From positions 9,354,010-9,418,009 of the forward strand of contig VUYV01000004.1 of NCBI GenBank assembly GCA_008711295.1: 64,000 nt of DNA. The letters are read 5' to 3'. This stretch comes from Anarhynchus alexandrinus (taxonomy: Eukaryota; Chordata; Aves; Charadriiformes; Charadriidae). This document shows positions 1-15,000 of the stretch, piece after piece; position 1 is the stretch's first letter, and the number at the start of each line of letters is the position of its first letter. Below the pieces are notes generated by a model. That model ran no database searches, was not told the origin of the DNA, and saw only the letters and a program-made list of their open reading frames with translations. Position numbers and translations under genes: made by a program.

Positions 1-48
1 CTTAAGCACACAGAGAAGTCTCACAAAGAAAAGGACATTCCCTCCTAC

Positions 49-3000
49 CTTCCAGGCTGCCAAGGTCTTGCCCAGTAATGTGTGCCGATAGTGCATGTCT
101 GCTTGCACCAACTTCCTCCATTTCTCACGCTGATGTCCCACATACTATAAGGAGGGAGGGGAAAAGAAAAAGGAAAAAAGATATGTAGATGCAATGAAGG
201 GAAAACAGGCAACGGTAGGGAACAGAGGGAAGAGGACCATTCCCAGGGGAATTCTCTGGGGAAACATCAATCCTTTATCTTGCTATAATAGGTTCTCACT
301 CAAACTGGTGTTGCACTCTGCTATTCCTCCATAAAGCTTACTTTAGGCTTTTTTTTCCTCTGCCCTCTTGAAGACTGATGCAATTCATTCAAGTTAACAG
401 TTCCAGACCAACAGACTAGCATCAGCTCCAAAATTTCTCACAGATTCTCCAGACATGCTGCAAGGCACATTTAGTACATCACATCATGGTAAGGAAAAGG
501 CCCAGCATAAAAGCGAAGTGCCACCTGATGGGGCCTGCTATGACCATACACCACTACAGACCATACACCACGGCCTTGCTGCAAACTTCTAACTTCAGTA
601 AAGTTTTGAGAAGTACATACACAGTACTGGCTAGGGAAAATTTCATCACACTAACTCTGGTTACATTCCCAGATAAATCTCCTAAACTATAGACCCATTC
701 TCCCTACACCTAGACAAGTGAACAAGAAGTCAAAGAACTCCCTCTCCTCCCTACACAATTCCTGTTCCACCCACACTGAACTGGTTTTATCCACCTGGAA
801 GGGTAGGAGATCTTAGGAATTACTAATGTTTAAAATAAACAATTTAATTTCTAGCCATATGGGTTAACACTCTCACCTCCCTCCACTTGTTCCAAGCCTG
901 CTGCAAACACTTTGAATAGTGAAATCTTAAGGCTTGCATCTCCTTGAGCCTCCTATAAGAAAAATAATTTAATTATTTCTCCTACAATGCAATCCGTGTT
1001 ATTGAGCCCCTCTAGCACAGACATGAGTCCGCACTTGCTATTTTCAGCGAGTCATTTAGTGAACACAAACGAGTAGATTCTAAAGTACAAATAAGGAGTC
1101 AGAATCATTGTGAATTAAATGCTGCTTTGTCAAAAGTAGGCCACCACAGGGCCAATCCAAATAATTCTCCCTTTCAAAAAAACCTTCTTACTGTGTTTTT
1201 CTCTCCTGAGTATTTTGCTTCCACACACAGAAAGCCTTTAGCAGCAGCAGGTTATTGTAGTGATCTCTTGCACAAACCAAGCCCTCTTGCTCCTCCAAAC
1301 ATGCAGCTGTTCTTCTACACCAGAAGGACCAGAAACAACGCAATAGTTGCCTTTCAAAATGAAGTACAGCCTATAACGGAAAGAAGGTGGCAACAAATTC
1401 ATGATACAGGCCGGTTACAAACAACAGAAGACAATTCCTTAAAGGTGACATGCACAGAACTGTCCAATGTCCATTTTCCTCTTCTCACATTGAAGAGTAA
1501 CGGACACATGTCAAAGCCCCTTTGCTACAAGTTTATGTGAACATGTTCTGCAGGTACCTATATGCACATGGATGGAGAAACTGTTATCAGAAAACAGCAG
1601 GCCAAAGAGAGGAAAATTACAAGCTGGTAAGTTGCATGTGAAAGACTCCCAAGAACCGATAAGCTCCAGAAACTAGTCCTGTTGAATTCACAAGAACTGA
1701 TAATCTCAGAACACCAAGAATCAGTCATATCTGCACAAGGCCATGCACCCATGCTACCATCAACTATGAGTTGTGTCACTCAGACCACATAAAAGGCAGC
1801 AGTAGCTGTAAAGACTACAGGATTATATATAGGAATATTAGGGAATTAAGGACCCCCTAAGGGACTTCCTGGACACCTACCAAGAAGCAACTAGTTTGTC
1901 AGTACAAACCTGCTCTTCTGAAATAGGTTGGGGTTGGCTCTTTATTACTATTATTGTTTCAACCAGGTAACTATGAAACAGACAGAGTGTCAGAGACAGC
2001 ACATGCATATTTACTGGGTGTGAGAATAAGTGAATGAACTGTGTGAATAGTTATCCTCTAATAATAAGCAGTTTGATTCTACTATTAATAAACAGCTTAA
2101 CTAAAAAAATGTGATTTGTAAATATTGGTTGTAATCTGTTTCCCCTGACTTGATCCTCCACCAGGGAAAAGGGAATTTATAACACTCCAGTCCATCTCAC
2201 ACTAACTGATGTTCACAGACAGTGACTAAGAAATCATCTTCTCTATTTCCTAAGTAAGGCCAGACAGAAGAGTTACATTTACCCTCTTCTCTCCTATTCG
2301 GTATTCTTGCTGCTTGTATGCCTTCAGCAACCACGTGTCAAATACCTGTCTCATCAACACCCTCCTGCAAGCAAAAAGGGAGAATGTCAGCTCAGGAGAG
2401 AATTCCTTCAGAAAAGGAATAGATTCTATGTACGTCAGAAGACCAATCCATGTACAACTTAAATAGTTACTTGATTTTTCAAATCATGCAAACCTTCTTT
2501 GGAAATCAGACAGCTTTATGTCTTTATTATTTTCTGGGTTAAAAAACAGACAATTAGTCTGTCCCCTGAAATCTTACCCAGAATACATGAGAAAAGATCA
2601 ATGAATTTTCCGAAGTTATTAGAACTCACTGCTTTCATTCAGATCATTCAAAAGAATGTTCCAATTTCTGACCGAATAACTTACTTTATTTACAAACACA
2701 GGCACAGAAAAAAAAGTATTATGTAATAACCTTTTATTTCTTCTCCACTGTAAATATAGGCCATTCCCTCCCACCTTGGAAATATTTTTTTTAAATCCTA
2801 CTCTACTTTTTTATTTCAAAACAACAAGGAAAAACCCATAAAACAAACAAACATTGCAATAGGAGTTGAAAAAAGTTATAACAACAAATAATAAAGAGCA
2901 GCATGGTCTGATCTCAACACTGAAGGGATTCTACCAAGGCTTTCTTTTATGAACAAGGTAAGGTTAGTTGCCCTCGTTATCAAAGCTTCTTTCTCTCTAG

Positions 3001-6000
3001 ATGAAAATAATACTTGCTAGTCTGCCTCCTCCCAAGTGATGCACAAAAGTCATTATCAAATAGTATCCCCAAAATGCAATTAAAGTATATTTGTGATTGA
3101 GCACTATATATCTCTCTCACAGAGTATATGGTAGACACATCCTAGTCCAGAAGTCTGAGCTACAGCCTAGTGGAAAGAGCACTCAGTTCAAACTACATCA
3201 GTTATTTCCAGAACCATCATGTGGGTGTACTAATTAGATTGTCAGCAAGTCCCAGCTCTTCTCTAGCCTAAAGAGGCCTAAGAGATATTTGGGATTCTTA
3301 CCAGGTAATTTTAGGTAGGCAGCTGTTACAGCTCATTACAAGTTTATGGATTGGTAAACAACATGAGTTAAGTATCCCTTCCTGGAGGGTACTGGTAATT
3401 GCCAGCAAGAGTCTTTGATCTGTAGACAGTCACAAACCTCAACTGATGACTCTCCTGGGGTATCTCCTGGGTCTTACCACCAGACACTGGGACACTGACT
3501 TGGGAGACAGCATGTATGTGCATCAGAGACCAAGAAGGAAGCCGAGTTCTGGCAAGCTGCCATGAGAGTTTTACTTAGATCTGGTTGGAATGCAGCCCTG
3601 GACCTCTGAACGAGCAACACACTTATAATTTGTTCTTTTGTGTTCAGGAAACAGGACTTCATTTATACTCTTTCTAAAGAGAAAAGATGGCACACAAAAA
3701 CATTCCTGACCCATGTAATCAAGGTATGGCTACACAACTAACAAAAGCGTTCAAACCATCTGTTCATCCCTTCCCTGGAGAGAGGCATAAGTTACATTGC
3801 AGCAGTTGCATGCTCCAACTCATCTTCACTAAGCTTAACCTCCTGAGTCTTTGAGCCTTGTTGCCCTCCTTGTCTCCCAAGAGTAAGCTAACGCACCACA
3901 GCTGCACTCTCACACCACTTGGAAAAACTCTTAATTGCTCACAGAAATGCAGCCACCCTCATTACTCAGCCTGCCCTCCAAACCTATTTGTGAATCTCCC
4001 AAAAAGCAAGTCAATATCCAAGGCAAAGCAGACTTTCTGCAGCTTGTTTTTCAACTGTGAAGCCAGGCTTCTGATGACAGAAAGGTCACCTAGAACACAG
4101 GGTGTGACCATCCTCTGCCAACGAAATGTGCAAGGTCCCAAGTCCACCAGGAAAGAAGATTCAGTGTTAAAAAACATTTTTTTCCTCTCAACTTACACAG
4201 GAAAAAGTGTCCCAGGAGGGGACTCATTGTAAGAGCACATTTCAAAACATACCCTTTTCCAAGGAAAGCAAACTTTTTTTTGTTAGTCTTCTAAAACAGA
4301 AAATGGGAAATAAGTTTTAATAGCATCAGAAATCATAACCCTACCAGAAGAGTCAGCACGGAATCCATGGTTGAAAATACAAGCCCAGACAAGGCCTTTA
4401 GGGCATCTCAAAAAAGGCAAATACTTTTTTTTTTTCCCCTCTCAATCAATATTTCCACCCCTCTGATTTCCACACACCCTTGTAACTCCTGTGCGTGCCT
4501 GTGCCCCCATAATATGCCAGTAAAAGTAATTAGTGAAATAGATCTTTACCCTGAGTCAAAGGCTTGTGGTTGAATTTTAAGAGGTGATGAGAACCTGTAG
4601 CACCCATTTATGTTAGTAGAAAACAGAAATGCCAGTACCTCTAAAGAAAGGTTCCCAGTAATTTCACTCAATTTCACCCTGTAAACTTAAATTAGAATAA
4701 CTCCAGCAGTGGTAATGCATTTATTTTGACACTTGTGAAACAACCAGTATTATCATTGAGTCCGGGTTCTTTTCCTATGAGTTCCACATTGGTCTTGGAG
4801 GTAAAATTAAAGCTTACAGGCACATCTTGTTTGTTTTGTATTGAATCCAACTGCGCATACTGCAACTGACTGTAAGATAGGTAACCACAGTAATATTTCT
4901 TCAGTAACCTCTGAGCAAAACCAAAGTAATCATGATGCCGAGACATCAGGCAATTAGAGAGATTTCTGCAATAATTATGCCCTGAAAACAAAACAAGAAT
5001 CAACTCTAACTCAGTACCGAGTATATCAGTAACTCTTGTAGTATTAGCGTCTCTTAATCAAGAAAACATTAATACTTAAAGCAAACTCTGCTGGGAGGAT
5101 TAGAAGAAATGAGATTGAAATGTTATTGAGTGGAAGATACTGTTTAGGCCACAGGGTAGTTCTCTGAGCTGTGGTAAAATTAAATGTCTTTTTGAATGCA
5201 GACTGTGCTAATCAGAAAGAGAACATCCCACATAAGCATGCATGGCAGAATGAAACTTCCCTTCCTTTCCTTATTACCCTGCATCTAATTTAAACCATCC
5301 AACTCTATGTGGCTCATGGCACTAATATACTAACATGCGGACATCTCAACAGGCTTCATTTATTTGAGAGCAACACCTCAATACTGTCATTGAAACATTT
5401 TCAGTTTCAAATCTAGCTCCAGGATCCGAGCACTGTAGCGTACAGCATGCTGTGCTCAGTAGCACAGGCCTGTCTTGTCGAGGCCTCATTCTCTCCTGCT
5501 AAGCTTCACTCAAAAATCAAGAAAGTTCTAAGGCAACAAAATTTAGAGTATTTGCACATTCTGCATTTTTGGAACCAACTGAAAGCAGCATTAAGAGCCA
5601 ATAGACAGAGGAAGCATAAGAATCAAATATATACCCTTTCAACATTGTCATAATAAACAGGCATTCCCCACCAAACTCAAATTTAAAAAAAATTAAAAGC
5701 CTTCTGGCTGCTTTGTTAATGTTGACTTATTCCTAGTACTAAATAAATTTAGGTTTTACAAAAAAGCCTTACCTTCACTCTTTGAGTACCTCTATCAGCA
5801 GAGGTAGCATACATGAGCCATCAACTCCCCTGGCTCATCCCCAAAGTAAAGCAGCAGCAAGCATTTTGAGCTTTGTCTGAGCTCATGCTGCAACCTACTG
5901 CTCTTACCAGTAAAACGTCCAGCTCTGAAATCCAAACAAGCCTCAGAGCTAGGCTTAATCAATCACCCTCTCACATTTAACAGAGAAGCAGGAGATGTAA

Positions 6001-9000
6001 ATTGTCCATTACTCATAGAAAATATAAGAGCAATTGGCATCAGGATGGTCATGCTCCCAAATATATTACCAGAATTTAAAAGAGAACCAAAGGCCCACAA
6101 ATCCCACATTTGTACAAATTTATATTAATGTTTCTCTGCATACCTATAATGGGCATGAGCCATTGATGTTAAGGCCTGCTGCTGTTCTTCCTCCTTCTCT
6201 TCTAAGCGGGACTTCCAACGGTTCCAGAACTTCTGCAGCACCTGAAACAAAACAACAGGCATGAAAAAACATAGATATCGAGGGAGGAGAAGAATGCAAA
6301 GAAAGAAATGATTCAATGTCCTACTAAAACTGCCAGCAGTAAGGGTTGTCTCCTGCACTGCTTCATATACCAAACTTGTTTTATAACCTGGTATGAATTT
6401 CTCTGGTAAAACAAAAAGTCACCACAAACATAGGAATCATCTGAGGTTCCTACAAGGAAAAACTTCTTTACTTTGAGGGTGACACAGCACTGGAACAGGC
6501 TGCCCAGAGAGGTTGTGGAGTCTTTTTCTCTGGAGATATTCAAAACCCGCCTGGATGCGATCCTGTGCAACCTGCTGTAGGTGACCCTAGTCTGGCAGCA
6601 GGGTTGGACCAGATAATCTCCAGAGGTCCCTTCTAACCTCTACCATTCTGTGACAGGAAAACAAAACTAAAATAACGTATCTAAGATTGACAGTTGACTT
6701 ACACAGGAGATTTTCGGTGGCTATTAGTATTTAGCAAGAAGGCCACTAATTTAATAAAAAAGTATTTTGTAGGTGAAAGTGGAAGCCAATAGGACAGCTA
6801 AAGAAAAACTAACACAAGAACAAAAAAATGTTACTCACTGTAACTTGATGCTGACGGTATGAAAGATTTTTTCTCATTTGCTGAAGATGAGTGTTTGTGA
6901 CATTCTGCCAAAGACCCTTAAACCCAAGTTTCTGTAACAAGAGATGTACACAACTTTCATGTAATCCAAATCAGCAAGCACAGATAAGTTTGGAACTGGC
7001 TGCTCCTTACAGACAATCTATGTTTGATGCTACTCCTTGCAATAGCTAAGATTTATGAACCTGTCATCAAAGCCATTTCCTCTCACAAATTGTTGCTTCC
7101 CCAGCTAAACTAAAATTCCCTTCCACTTTCCCAGGGTTTTACTGCGAGACATCTAACTCCTTATTCATCTATCAACACCACTACCAAGTCCTTTCCCAAT
7201 CTATCTCCTCCTTCAGTTCAAGACTCTTAATTTGCTCCTTACCAAAAATAGAAAAGTTCCACTTCCCTTTTAGGTCTGCTCAGCACAAGGTCTTTCAGTC
7301 TACAATCCCACAATACCTTGATTCAGGGATGAACATGGTAAATAGCATTATGAGAGCATCCTGCCTTAAAGTGCTCTTATAGTCACTAATGTTTTCAATC
7401 TATGATCCGAACAGGTTTATGGCCATTCTTTTGATGATCAGTACTGATCCACCTTTCAGATGGACTTCAAGGATTTCTTTTTTTTTTTTTTAAATAAAAG
7501 ATAAAAAAGTCACTAAAGTCCCTGCACGTGCAATAAGCTATCTTTGGAATCATGTGAAAAGAAGCATGTATGCATTACTACAGAGGAAAAAAATTAATTC
7601 TTGTAGCAAAACAGTGTAAGCAGACAGAAACATTTGGGGTAGAGGTGAGAATTAAAAAAAAAATTGTATCAGGGAAAATCAAGGGGAAAATGCAATCTCA
7701 TGGTGTAATGGCCAGGGAGCATGGTAGCCCAATACCATCAAAATTAATCTGCTACTTCACCAGTTTCCCAATTGGAAGAATAACTATTTTAAACAGCAGC
7801 ACAGTTTCCCCATTTGGATTCAACTGGCAGATTGCAGAATAGTTGGAATTTAGAAACCTGATGCCCAATCCAAACTCAACATGGCAGAAAATGGTGCATC
7901 CCCCACTTAATACCCACACACCACAGGTAGTACTAAAGGCACACTGCCAGTCAGAAGTATTCAGATTCTCCCCACAGCATCTTCTACCTGACGCATAACA
8001 GCGCTCTTACCAACAGACGATGCTTGTAGTGTTTTTCAGCCAGCTCACACTGTAGAGTCTCTTCCACACGCAGTACAACATCTGTCACTGAGTTAAAGTA
8101 TGTTTTATACAGAACCAACCTGATATATACACACAACCTTCTCTCAATATATACATAACCTTCTCCCACAGAGGGGCACTAGACCTTCTTCTAAATTTGC
8201 TTCAGTATTTGAATTTCTTGCACTGTCACCTGTGCAAGTTTTGATTACAGTCAAGTTTTTAGATTTTGCTGGCTTACCACAATACATTTTTGATTCACTG
8301 TTAAGTAAGGAATTCCTTTCCAACCTTAAATTATCTTCTGCAGGCTCTTAGCTGTCAACAGGCTAACATAATGTAATTGCAAGAGTTTTATTAATTGTTA
8401 GTGTGGCCTTACATACATCTTTCTAATGATAACATGTTTGCTGTCACCCACGGTACTGCACAACATTCCTACTTATTAGCTAGATCTTCCCCCTGCAGGA
8501 ATGCTTTTCATCTGTCCCTGCTAGGGACTAAATACAGATCGGATACAATGCTTCCAGTGTGCAAAGACTCTCCATGTGGCAATCCTTGCTGCTAGTTTTC
8601 CAATATCCTTTTGGTGAGCACACATTCTTCTCCTGCACTCCCATGACAGCCGCCAATCAGAGAAACACTGCCGAACTACCCTGCTTTGGTGATGCTCTCG
8701 GGCCAGCTCTAGAAAACAAACACACAAGTTATTCATGACTTGTTCTGTCCTTTGCTCATTTATATCGAATGAGGCCATGACATTTAAGCCACTAGTTCTG
8801 AAGTCACAGAAGCCCTAACACTGAAAAATGATCGTAAGAATTCACAGTAACATTCAGCTACGGACTATATTCTTTCCATTGATCACAAAGGCAGTTTTAA
8901 AGCAGTAACATACTGTACTGACTTAAGAAGGGGAAGTTAATGCTGTGTCACTTGTTCAACATACATAAGCTTGCTTACAATTCAGCATACTCCTATTATC

Positions 9001-12000
9001 AGTTCCCAGATATCCAAGCTGGATTCTTTTCCACTACCACCAATCAACAGGCATTCACGTCTGAAGCCATTCCAGTGACTTCAAGGGAAGAAACAAAAGA
9101 ACTAGTGTACTAATCTTTACCATTCTGTACGAGTTGTGATTTTCTGATTATGAAGAAAATCCACAGATAGATTGACTGATAATAGGCCTGAATATATCCT
9201 TCTCAGATATCTCAGTCAGAATCTAATTTGCAACATGCAAGTTTTCATCAAGGGAATAGTAAAGCATTTTCTTTTAAATCAATCACAGGGAAAGCAGATG
9301 ATGTTCCTTACAGTTCAGTATATAACCTAAACTAGCCAGGCCTGAGACAGTGTACAGTCCAAGTTGCATCTCATCATCAGTTGAGCAATCAGAAACATTG
9401 CAGCATCTTCTAGAACAGAAAAAACACATCACTGTGCCCTAAGCAAAAGGACCGAGCCCTGTTCTGTCCTAACTCACCATTCTGACGCTTCTTGGCTCTG
9501 TGGAGGTTTAGGTATCCCAGCCACGCTTCCATGCATCTCTTCAATTCCCAGTGCTGATGGTGAGCTACTGCCCTAGTCTCCTTCTGCTTGTCATTCTGGC
9601 TGTATAAATAGAGCTCTCGCCACTGCAACCAAGCCTGACAGAAGAATTGAGGTGGGAGGGCAGTAAGGGGGAAAAAAATGGACAAGATTATGGAAGTAGA
9701 ACAGAGGAAGAACATGCAGGCAATAGGAAATTCCATTTAAGATCTAAAGGTGAAAGCCATGAGGAATGAATTTCCACCCCACCAGGGCTGGGGGGGAAAC
9801 AATGAAATCAAACAAATGCCAAAGGAATGTCAGCACAGAAAAGGTCAAAGACAAAGAATGTCAATATCAAACCTGGGTTTTTTTCCTTTTTGGATACTTT
9901 CACACTTTTTCCATTAAAAGGCCAAAATAATACTTTTTGGACAACAGGCTTGCTTTCAGACGGAGTATTTTCATATAAAAGAGAATCATATCTTGAAATA
10001 TGTAAGATTTCCCAAGTCATGAGTTTATCTCCTCAGTAAAATACTGGCCTCTAACAGGCAATGCTGCCATCTTTCAGCAAAGAGCAAATTAAATACCATC
10101 ACCTGTTTTTACTGAAATGGACAAAAAGCCACAGTTCCAGGGAAAGAAAGCAAGCTACACTGTTTTCACTTCAGCTAAGATGAACAGTTTACTGAAGGAG
10201 CTGACAACCTCTCAAGAATATGAAATGCTGGACTGTATTTTCTCACCCCAAAATGGAGTTAAACATGCTTACAGAAATTTATTAGGACGTAAGAAACGTC
10301 TTACAAAGAGGCAAGGTGCTGTCAAACAGCTGACCGGTGCTCTCTTGCCTCCTAGCGGGATAGTGGATTGGACCTCTGTAGAGTTCGGCACTCTAGAGAG
10401 CTGGATGAAACTACCCTTCATGCCCTGCTCAAAATGCCACAGCTGCAAATCCACACACCTGTTTTCTTCTACCTCTTATTTACCTGTGGCTCGTTCTCTG
10501 GGGGAGAGAACTCTGATACTTTCACTATCTTCAAGCATTGTATAAGACAGTAATAATTCCTTTGGCCAGTCTACTTCCTAGCAAATATAAGACATGGATC
10601 CAGTTTGCTTTGCCTAGGTTTCTTGTAAGGAAATTTTTATTGTAAAAAAATAGTTTTGACCTTCTTCCATCATAAGTACTGTAATTTTCAAAGTAAATTA
10701 GTGTCAGGCCTATTTTTTGTTAATCTGCAACATATTACATGCAACTTAAACATTAGAAATGGTAGTAGCTGGAGGTCCTAGGACTTACTCGAAATTGCAG
10801 GCTCTGGGCCCAATGCTGCAGAGCCAAAACATTCATTTTATGTCTAGTGCAGTTCTGGTAGTGTCGTCTTCTCCACACTGCCCATGATATGCTGCCAAAA
10901 CAAAGTTACAGACATGTTCAAATGCAGGTTCCATAGTTTGGTGCAAGAAATCACCTTTCTCTCACTGGAAAAAGGTATGAATGACAATCTTTTAAATTCA
11001 TAGTCTATGGGCATTCAGGCGCACACACAACCCCCCCAAAAAAGAAAAAAAAAATTGAACATAGAACAAAGTCACTGCAGGAAAAGATAACAGAACACAA
11101 GTAAAAAACATGGCCTTATGGTCAGTGCCTCTCTGCCTGTTTCCACTCCATTCTTACCTCAAACAGCTTCTTTTCCTGAATGCCAATGCCACAGACTGCA
11201 TCCCATGTTTTGTCCTTTGGACATTAACATAAACCACCCAGCACTGCCAGGCCCTGAGCAACTTTTTCTTCTTTGCTGTGCACAAAAACAGAAAAAAAAA
11301 AAAATTACAGCATCGGAAGTTCATGCAAGAATCTGGCATTTTTAACCCCTCCATAATACCACTTGTCCCTGACCTCCAGTCCCCTCAACGTGCAGTGACA
11401 CCTCGTGGGAAACCCTGAAACGACAGCCACCAGAGCCGCAGCCATGACCATCCACTCGGCTGAGGGTGTCACACTGACAAGAATCTCTGAAACGCTGACA
11501 GCATCATGCCATTTGTTCAGAGCAGCATGAATTATCAGACAATGGCATTGCTTTGTCTTCAGTGCTTATACCGTATATAATTGTATGACAATATTCAGCG
11601 TAACAATCTTACTGGGTAGAATTACAGGATTTTCTTTGGTTTGTTTTAAAGAAAAAGTTCATCAGGTTCATCAGTAGCTTTTCAAGAGTTATTCTCTATT
11701 ACAAGCAGAGAAATCAACCAGAAACAAGTCAAGTTTATTTAGCAGGCTGGTCATGCAGCTAAAAACAGAAGTGGCGTCACAAATTCCAGTTTACCACTTT
11801 ATGCAGTGCACTGCACTTTCTCCTCACAACAGTCTGGCTTGTCAGAACTGACACTATTGAAGCAAATTTATCAGAAAGAAACAATCCAAAACCATAAATG
11901 ATTTTATGCCATTTCATGCTGACACAAAAAAAAACCCACTTTTTTTTTTTGGTAAGATTTCCTTGTGATCTGTTGAATCAAATATTAACCTACCTTAAAA

Positions 12001-15000
12001 CAGGTAACTTTTCTATCTGTTTGACTAAGTAACACACAGCTGCTTCTGTAAGTACTCCGGCCTCACTCCGTAAGAAAGGAAATCTAGGCCTATCAGTTTC
12101 CAAAGGTGCCAGTCTGTATAATATTCTGAAGCAACATCCATATGCAAAGAGACCAGTGAACTTATTTTGCAAATCAGCACAGAACAAAACCACAGTGTCA
12201 TCTTTAAAAGAAAGTCATCATCCCCTTCAAGGGAACAGACGTTCCCTGAAGCCAAAGGAAGTTGCAACCAATATAGGCAACTTCATCAGTAGGACAGATC
12301 CATTGCAGAACAAAATCTACACAATAAAACAAGGGGCTCTTCAAAACCTTGGGCTTCTTTTCAATTGCAAGACACAAACTGGAAGGAATAGTGAATACAG
12401 ATAAAATAAGTGCAGTTAATACCACGGAGAATTATTATCTAATTTCTATAGAAAATAGAAATTCACGGTTGATAAAGAATTCCAATAAGAGATTATATCA
12501 AAAAATATCTATTTGAACACATATTGTGATCAAGTAAAAGAAAAAAAAAAACACACAAATGAAAAAAACAACCAAACCACCCCCCAAAAAACAAACAATG
12601 CAATCCAAAGCAGATGGAGAGGCCCTTAAGCTTATTCACTGGCATCCCTAAATAACCATATAGCTACACTGTAGTGCATCAAACAGAACCCCCCTGCCAG
12701 CTTTAGACAGACAACCATCTGTACCTAAAAGCATTATGCTTCCATAGGGTGGGGGAGGTCAATGAGCAAACATGTACAAGGGACAGAGATTCTGTGTAAA
12801 TATTTCCCTTGGAAACTCCCATCTCAATACGTCCCCAAATAAAGGTAGTTACCATCACTTCACTTACCATGAGACTCTGCAACATAACATTTGTTCCTCT
12901 TTTCTTGTTGCTGGCATACATAGGCTCTCCAAGCCTTGAATATCAAATTATGGAGTAAATGCCTAAAAAACGAAAAAAAGCACCATTCAGTGAAATAGCT
13001 ACCAATGCCTAGAAGGAGGATTCTTTCAAGTTAAGTTGCACTCTAAAGATACATTGGATAGGAAATTTTGACTTCATCCTAAGACAACAGCAACACAAAT
13101 ACAGAAAAGAGGGGAAGAAAAATATGAAACTAAGCAATGAAGACATTGCTCTTGGCCTAGAGGTACTGTTGATGTAACTTCTTACTGGTATTAATAACTC
13201 CTTCAGAACCTAAGGAAAATTTCTCATACTGCTATACACACACAATAATAGGAAGCAATTTCACAAACCTGTAATGGCTGGCTGCTCTGAGGCTGAGCTT
13301 CCTTTCCCTGCAAACAGTCCACCACTCTTTCCACCCTCCAAAAGTTTTTCGAAGAATCTTCTGGTCATAAAAGCACCTAAACAGTTGAAAGATTTGGACA
13401 TGGGAAACTTCATACAGCTTTCCAGATTGACCACAAATCAGTTTTAATGAAGATTACAGTACCTCTTTTGCAGTCTTGTCTGATTAGCCTAACAGCATCT
13501 AATTGCATTTAAAAAATACCACCCTACTGTGACACTTTGTTCCAAGACTCTGTGAAGTATGACAAGAAGCAATCAGCTTACTGACTGTAAATACTTCACA
13601 TAAAGTCAAGGAAGGAAAGACAGATGTTGTTAACTGACTTGCCAAATACCAGAGTACCAGTTGACTTTAGAATAACTCGCATCTTTTATCTCTGTTCCAT
13701 GTTTTACTCAAACAACCAGCACAGTTGATAATGGTAAGTGTATTTTCCTTGCTAATTTTGTTCATTGTAATTTTAGCACAAAATATTTTATGTATAGAAA
13801 TAAATACAAAAGCTTCTTCAGGTCTTATAATGTTTTGGCATTTCCATTGTGTTCTTTGAAACAGCATACTGCTCTTGTCATCCCAAATTTAAAATCTTCC
13901 CAAAGAACACTTACATAGGCTTAAAAACTCCTTCAGCTAGTTGTACATCATTTATGCTAAAAACGAAGCTGTTCATCTGCTTATGTACCTTCTGCTTCCA
14001 ATGGATGCTAAGCCATGCACAAAACTGATTCACAAGTCACAGATGACCTTCACATTCTTTAACCTCAGCAGAACAGTCTCTGCTTTTATACCCAGATTTA
14101 ATTAACACACATCTGACCAGGTAAGAAGCAATGCTACATTTCAACTGAATTGTGAACAATTAAAAATTCAAATATAGGAATATCTGCATAAGGAAACTAG
14201 GATTCTGATCACCTAACTAAAAATAATATTCATAATCTACTATTTCAAGCAATTAATTTTTTATTTTATTTTAGACTAGTCTTTCAAACATTTTTCCAGG
14301 TGGTCAAGATGACCTGGGCAGCAGCCTAGGAACCAGAAAGTCTCATGAAGTGGAGTACAAATACTTTAAAAAATTTCTCATCTCTTCATATTTGTGATGG
14401 AGAGAAGGAAAATAGGACCCATGAAAACATACAAGCCAACAAACAAAAAGCACACAAGCCCAAACTCACAACCTTTGATCACAACTATCCCAGTAGCTTA
14501 ACAAAATTTGTCATGTCTGCAACAACAACAGGACTAGGCCCAGAATACCTACAGGTTCCTCAGTGAAACACATATACATCCTCTCACAAGTTGCAATTCA
14601 TAGCTACCTACCCCAAGCCAAGTTGCTAAGTCATTCCAAGCACTCAAGCAGAAAAGAAAAAAAAAAAAAAAGAAAAAGAAGAGTGAGCTACATGTTATTT
14701 TTTTTGGACTTGGTGCATTAACAGAACATTGCAAATAAAAACTACAGAGAACTGGGGACTCTTAAATCTGAAAAGGCAGTTATTTATTGCTTATGTTCCT
14801 CGCTGAACTTTATAAAATGTATTTCCACTCATCCTCCTAAAAAAATAAAATAAAAAAAAAATGTCCTGAATTTACACACAGCCAAAGTAGCACAAATCCA
14901 CTATATGGGACAGCAAGAATGGTAAGGTTCACAGGACTTCCATTTACCAACTAAGGCAGACGTAGTCAGAATATATTTGATACAGTACAATGAAACTGGG

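Noticed and set aside
1554..1626. Plus-strand exon-like segment (CTGCAG acceptor, CTG|GTAAGT donor, open frame of 24 codons) antisense to SFI1
   Set aside because: Splice-like ends but no upstream or downstream partner exon and no recognisable protein; probably chance.
4692..5003. Minus-strand frame in an SFI1 intron after a good TTTTCAG acceptor (HHDYFGFAQRLLKKYY), resembling a decayed Sfi1 repeat
   Set aside because: The reading frame does not fit the phase required between exons 6241-6144 and 2364-2283, no good donor follows, and the key tryptophans are absent.
5447..5653. Plus-strand frame with an Sfi1-like look (HFWNQLKAALRANRQRKHKNQ region)
   Set aside because: It is on the opposite strand to SFI1, with no flanking exons in order. 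A single short basic/aromatic stretch is not evidence.
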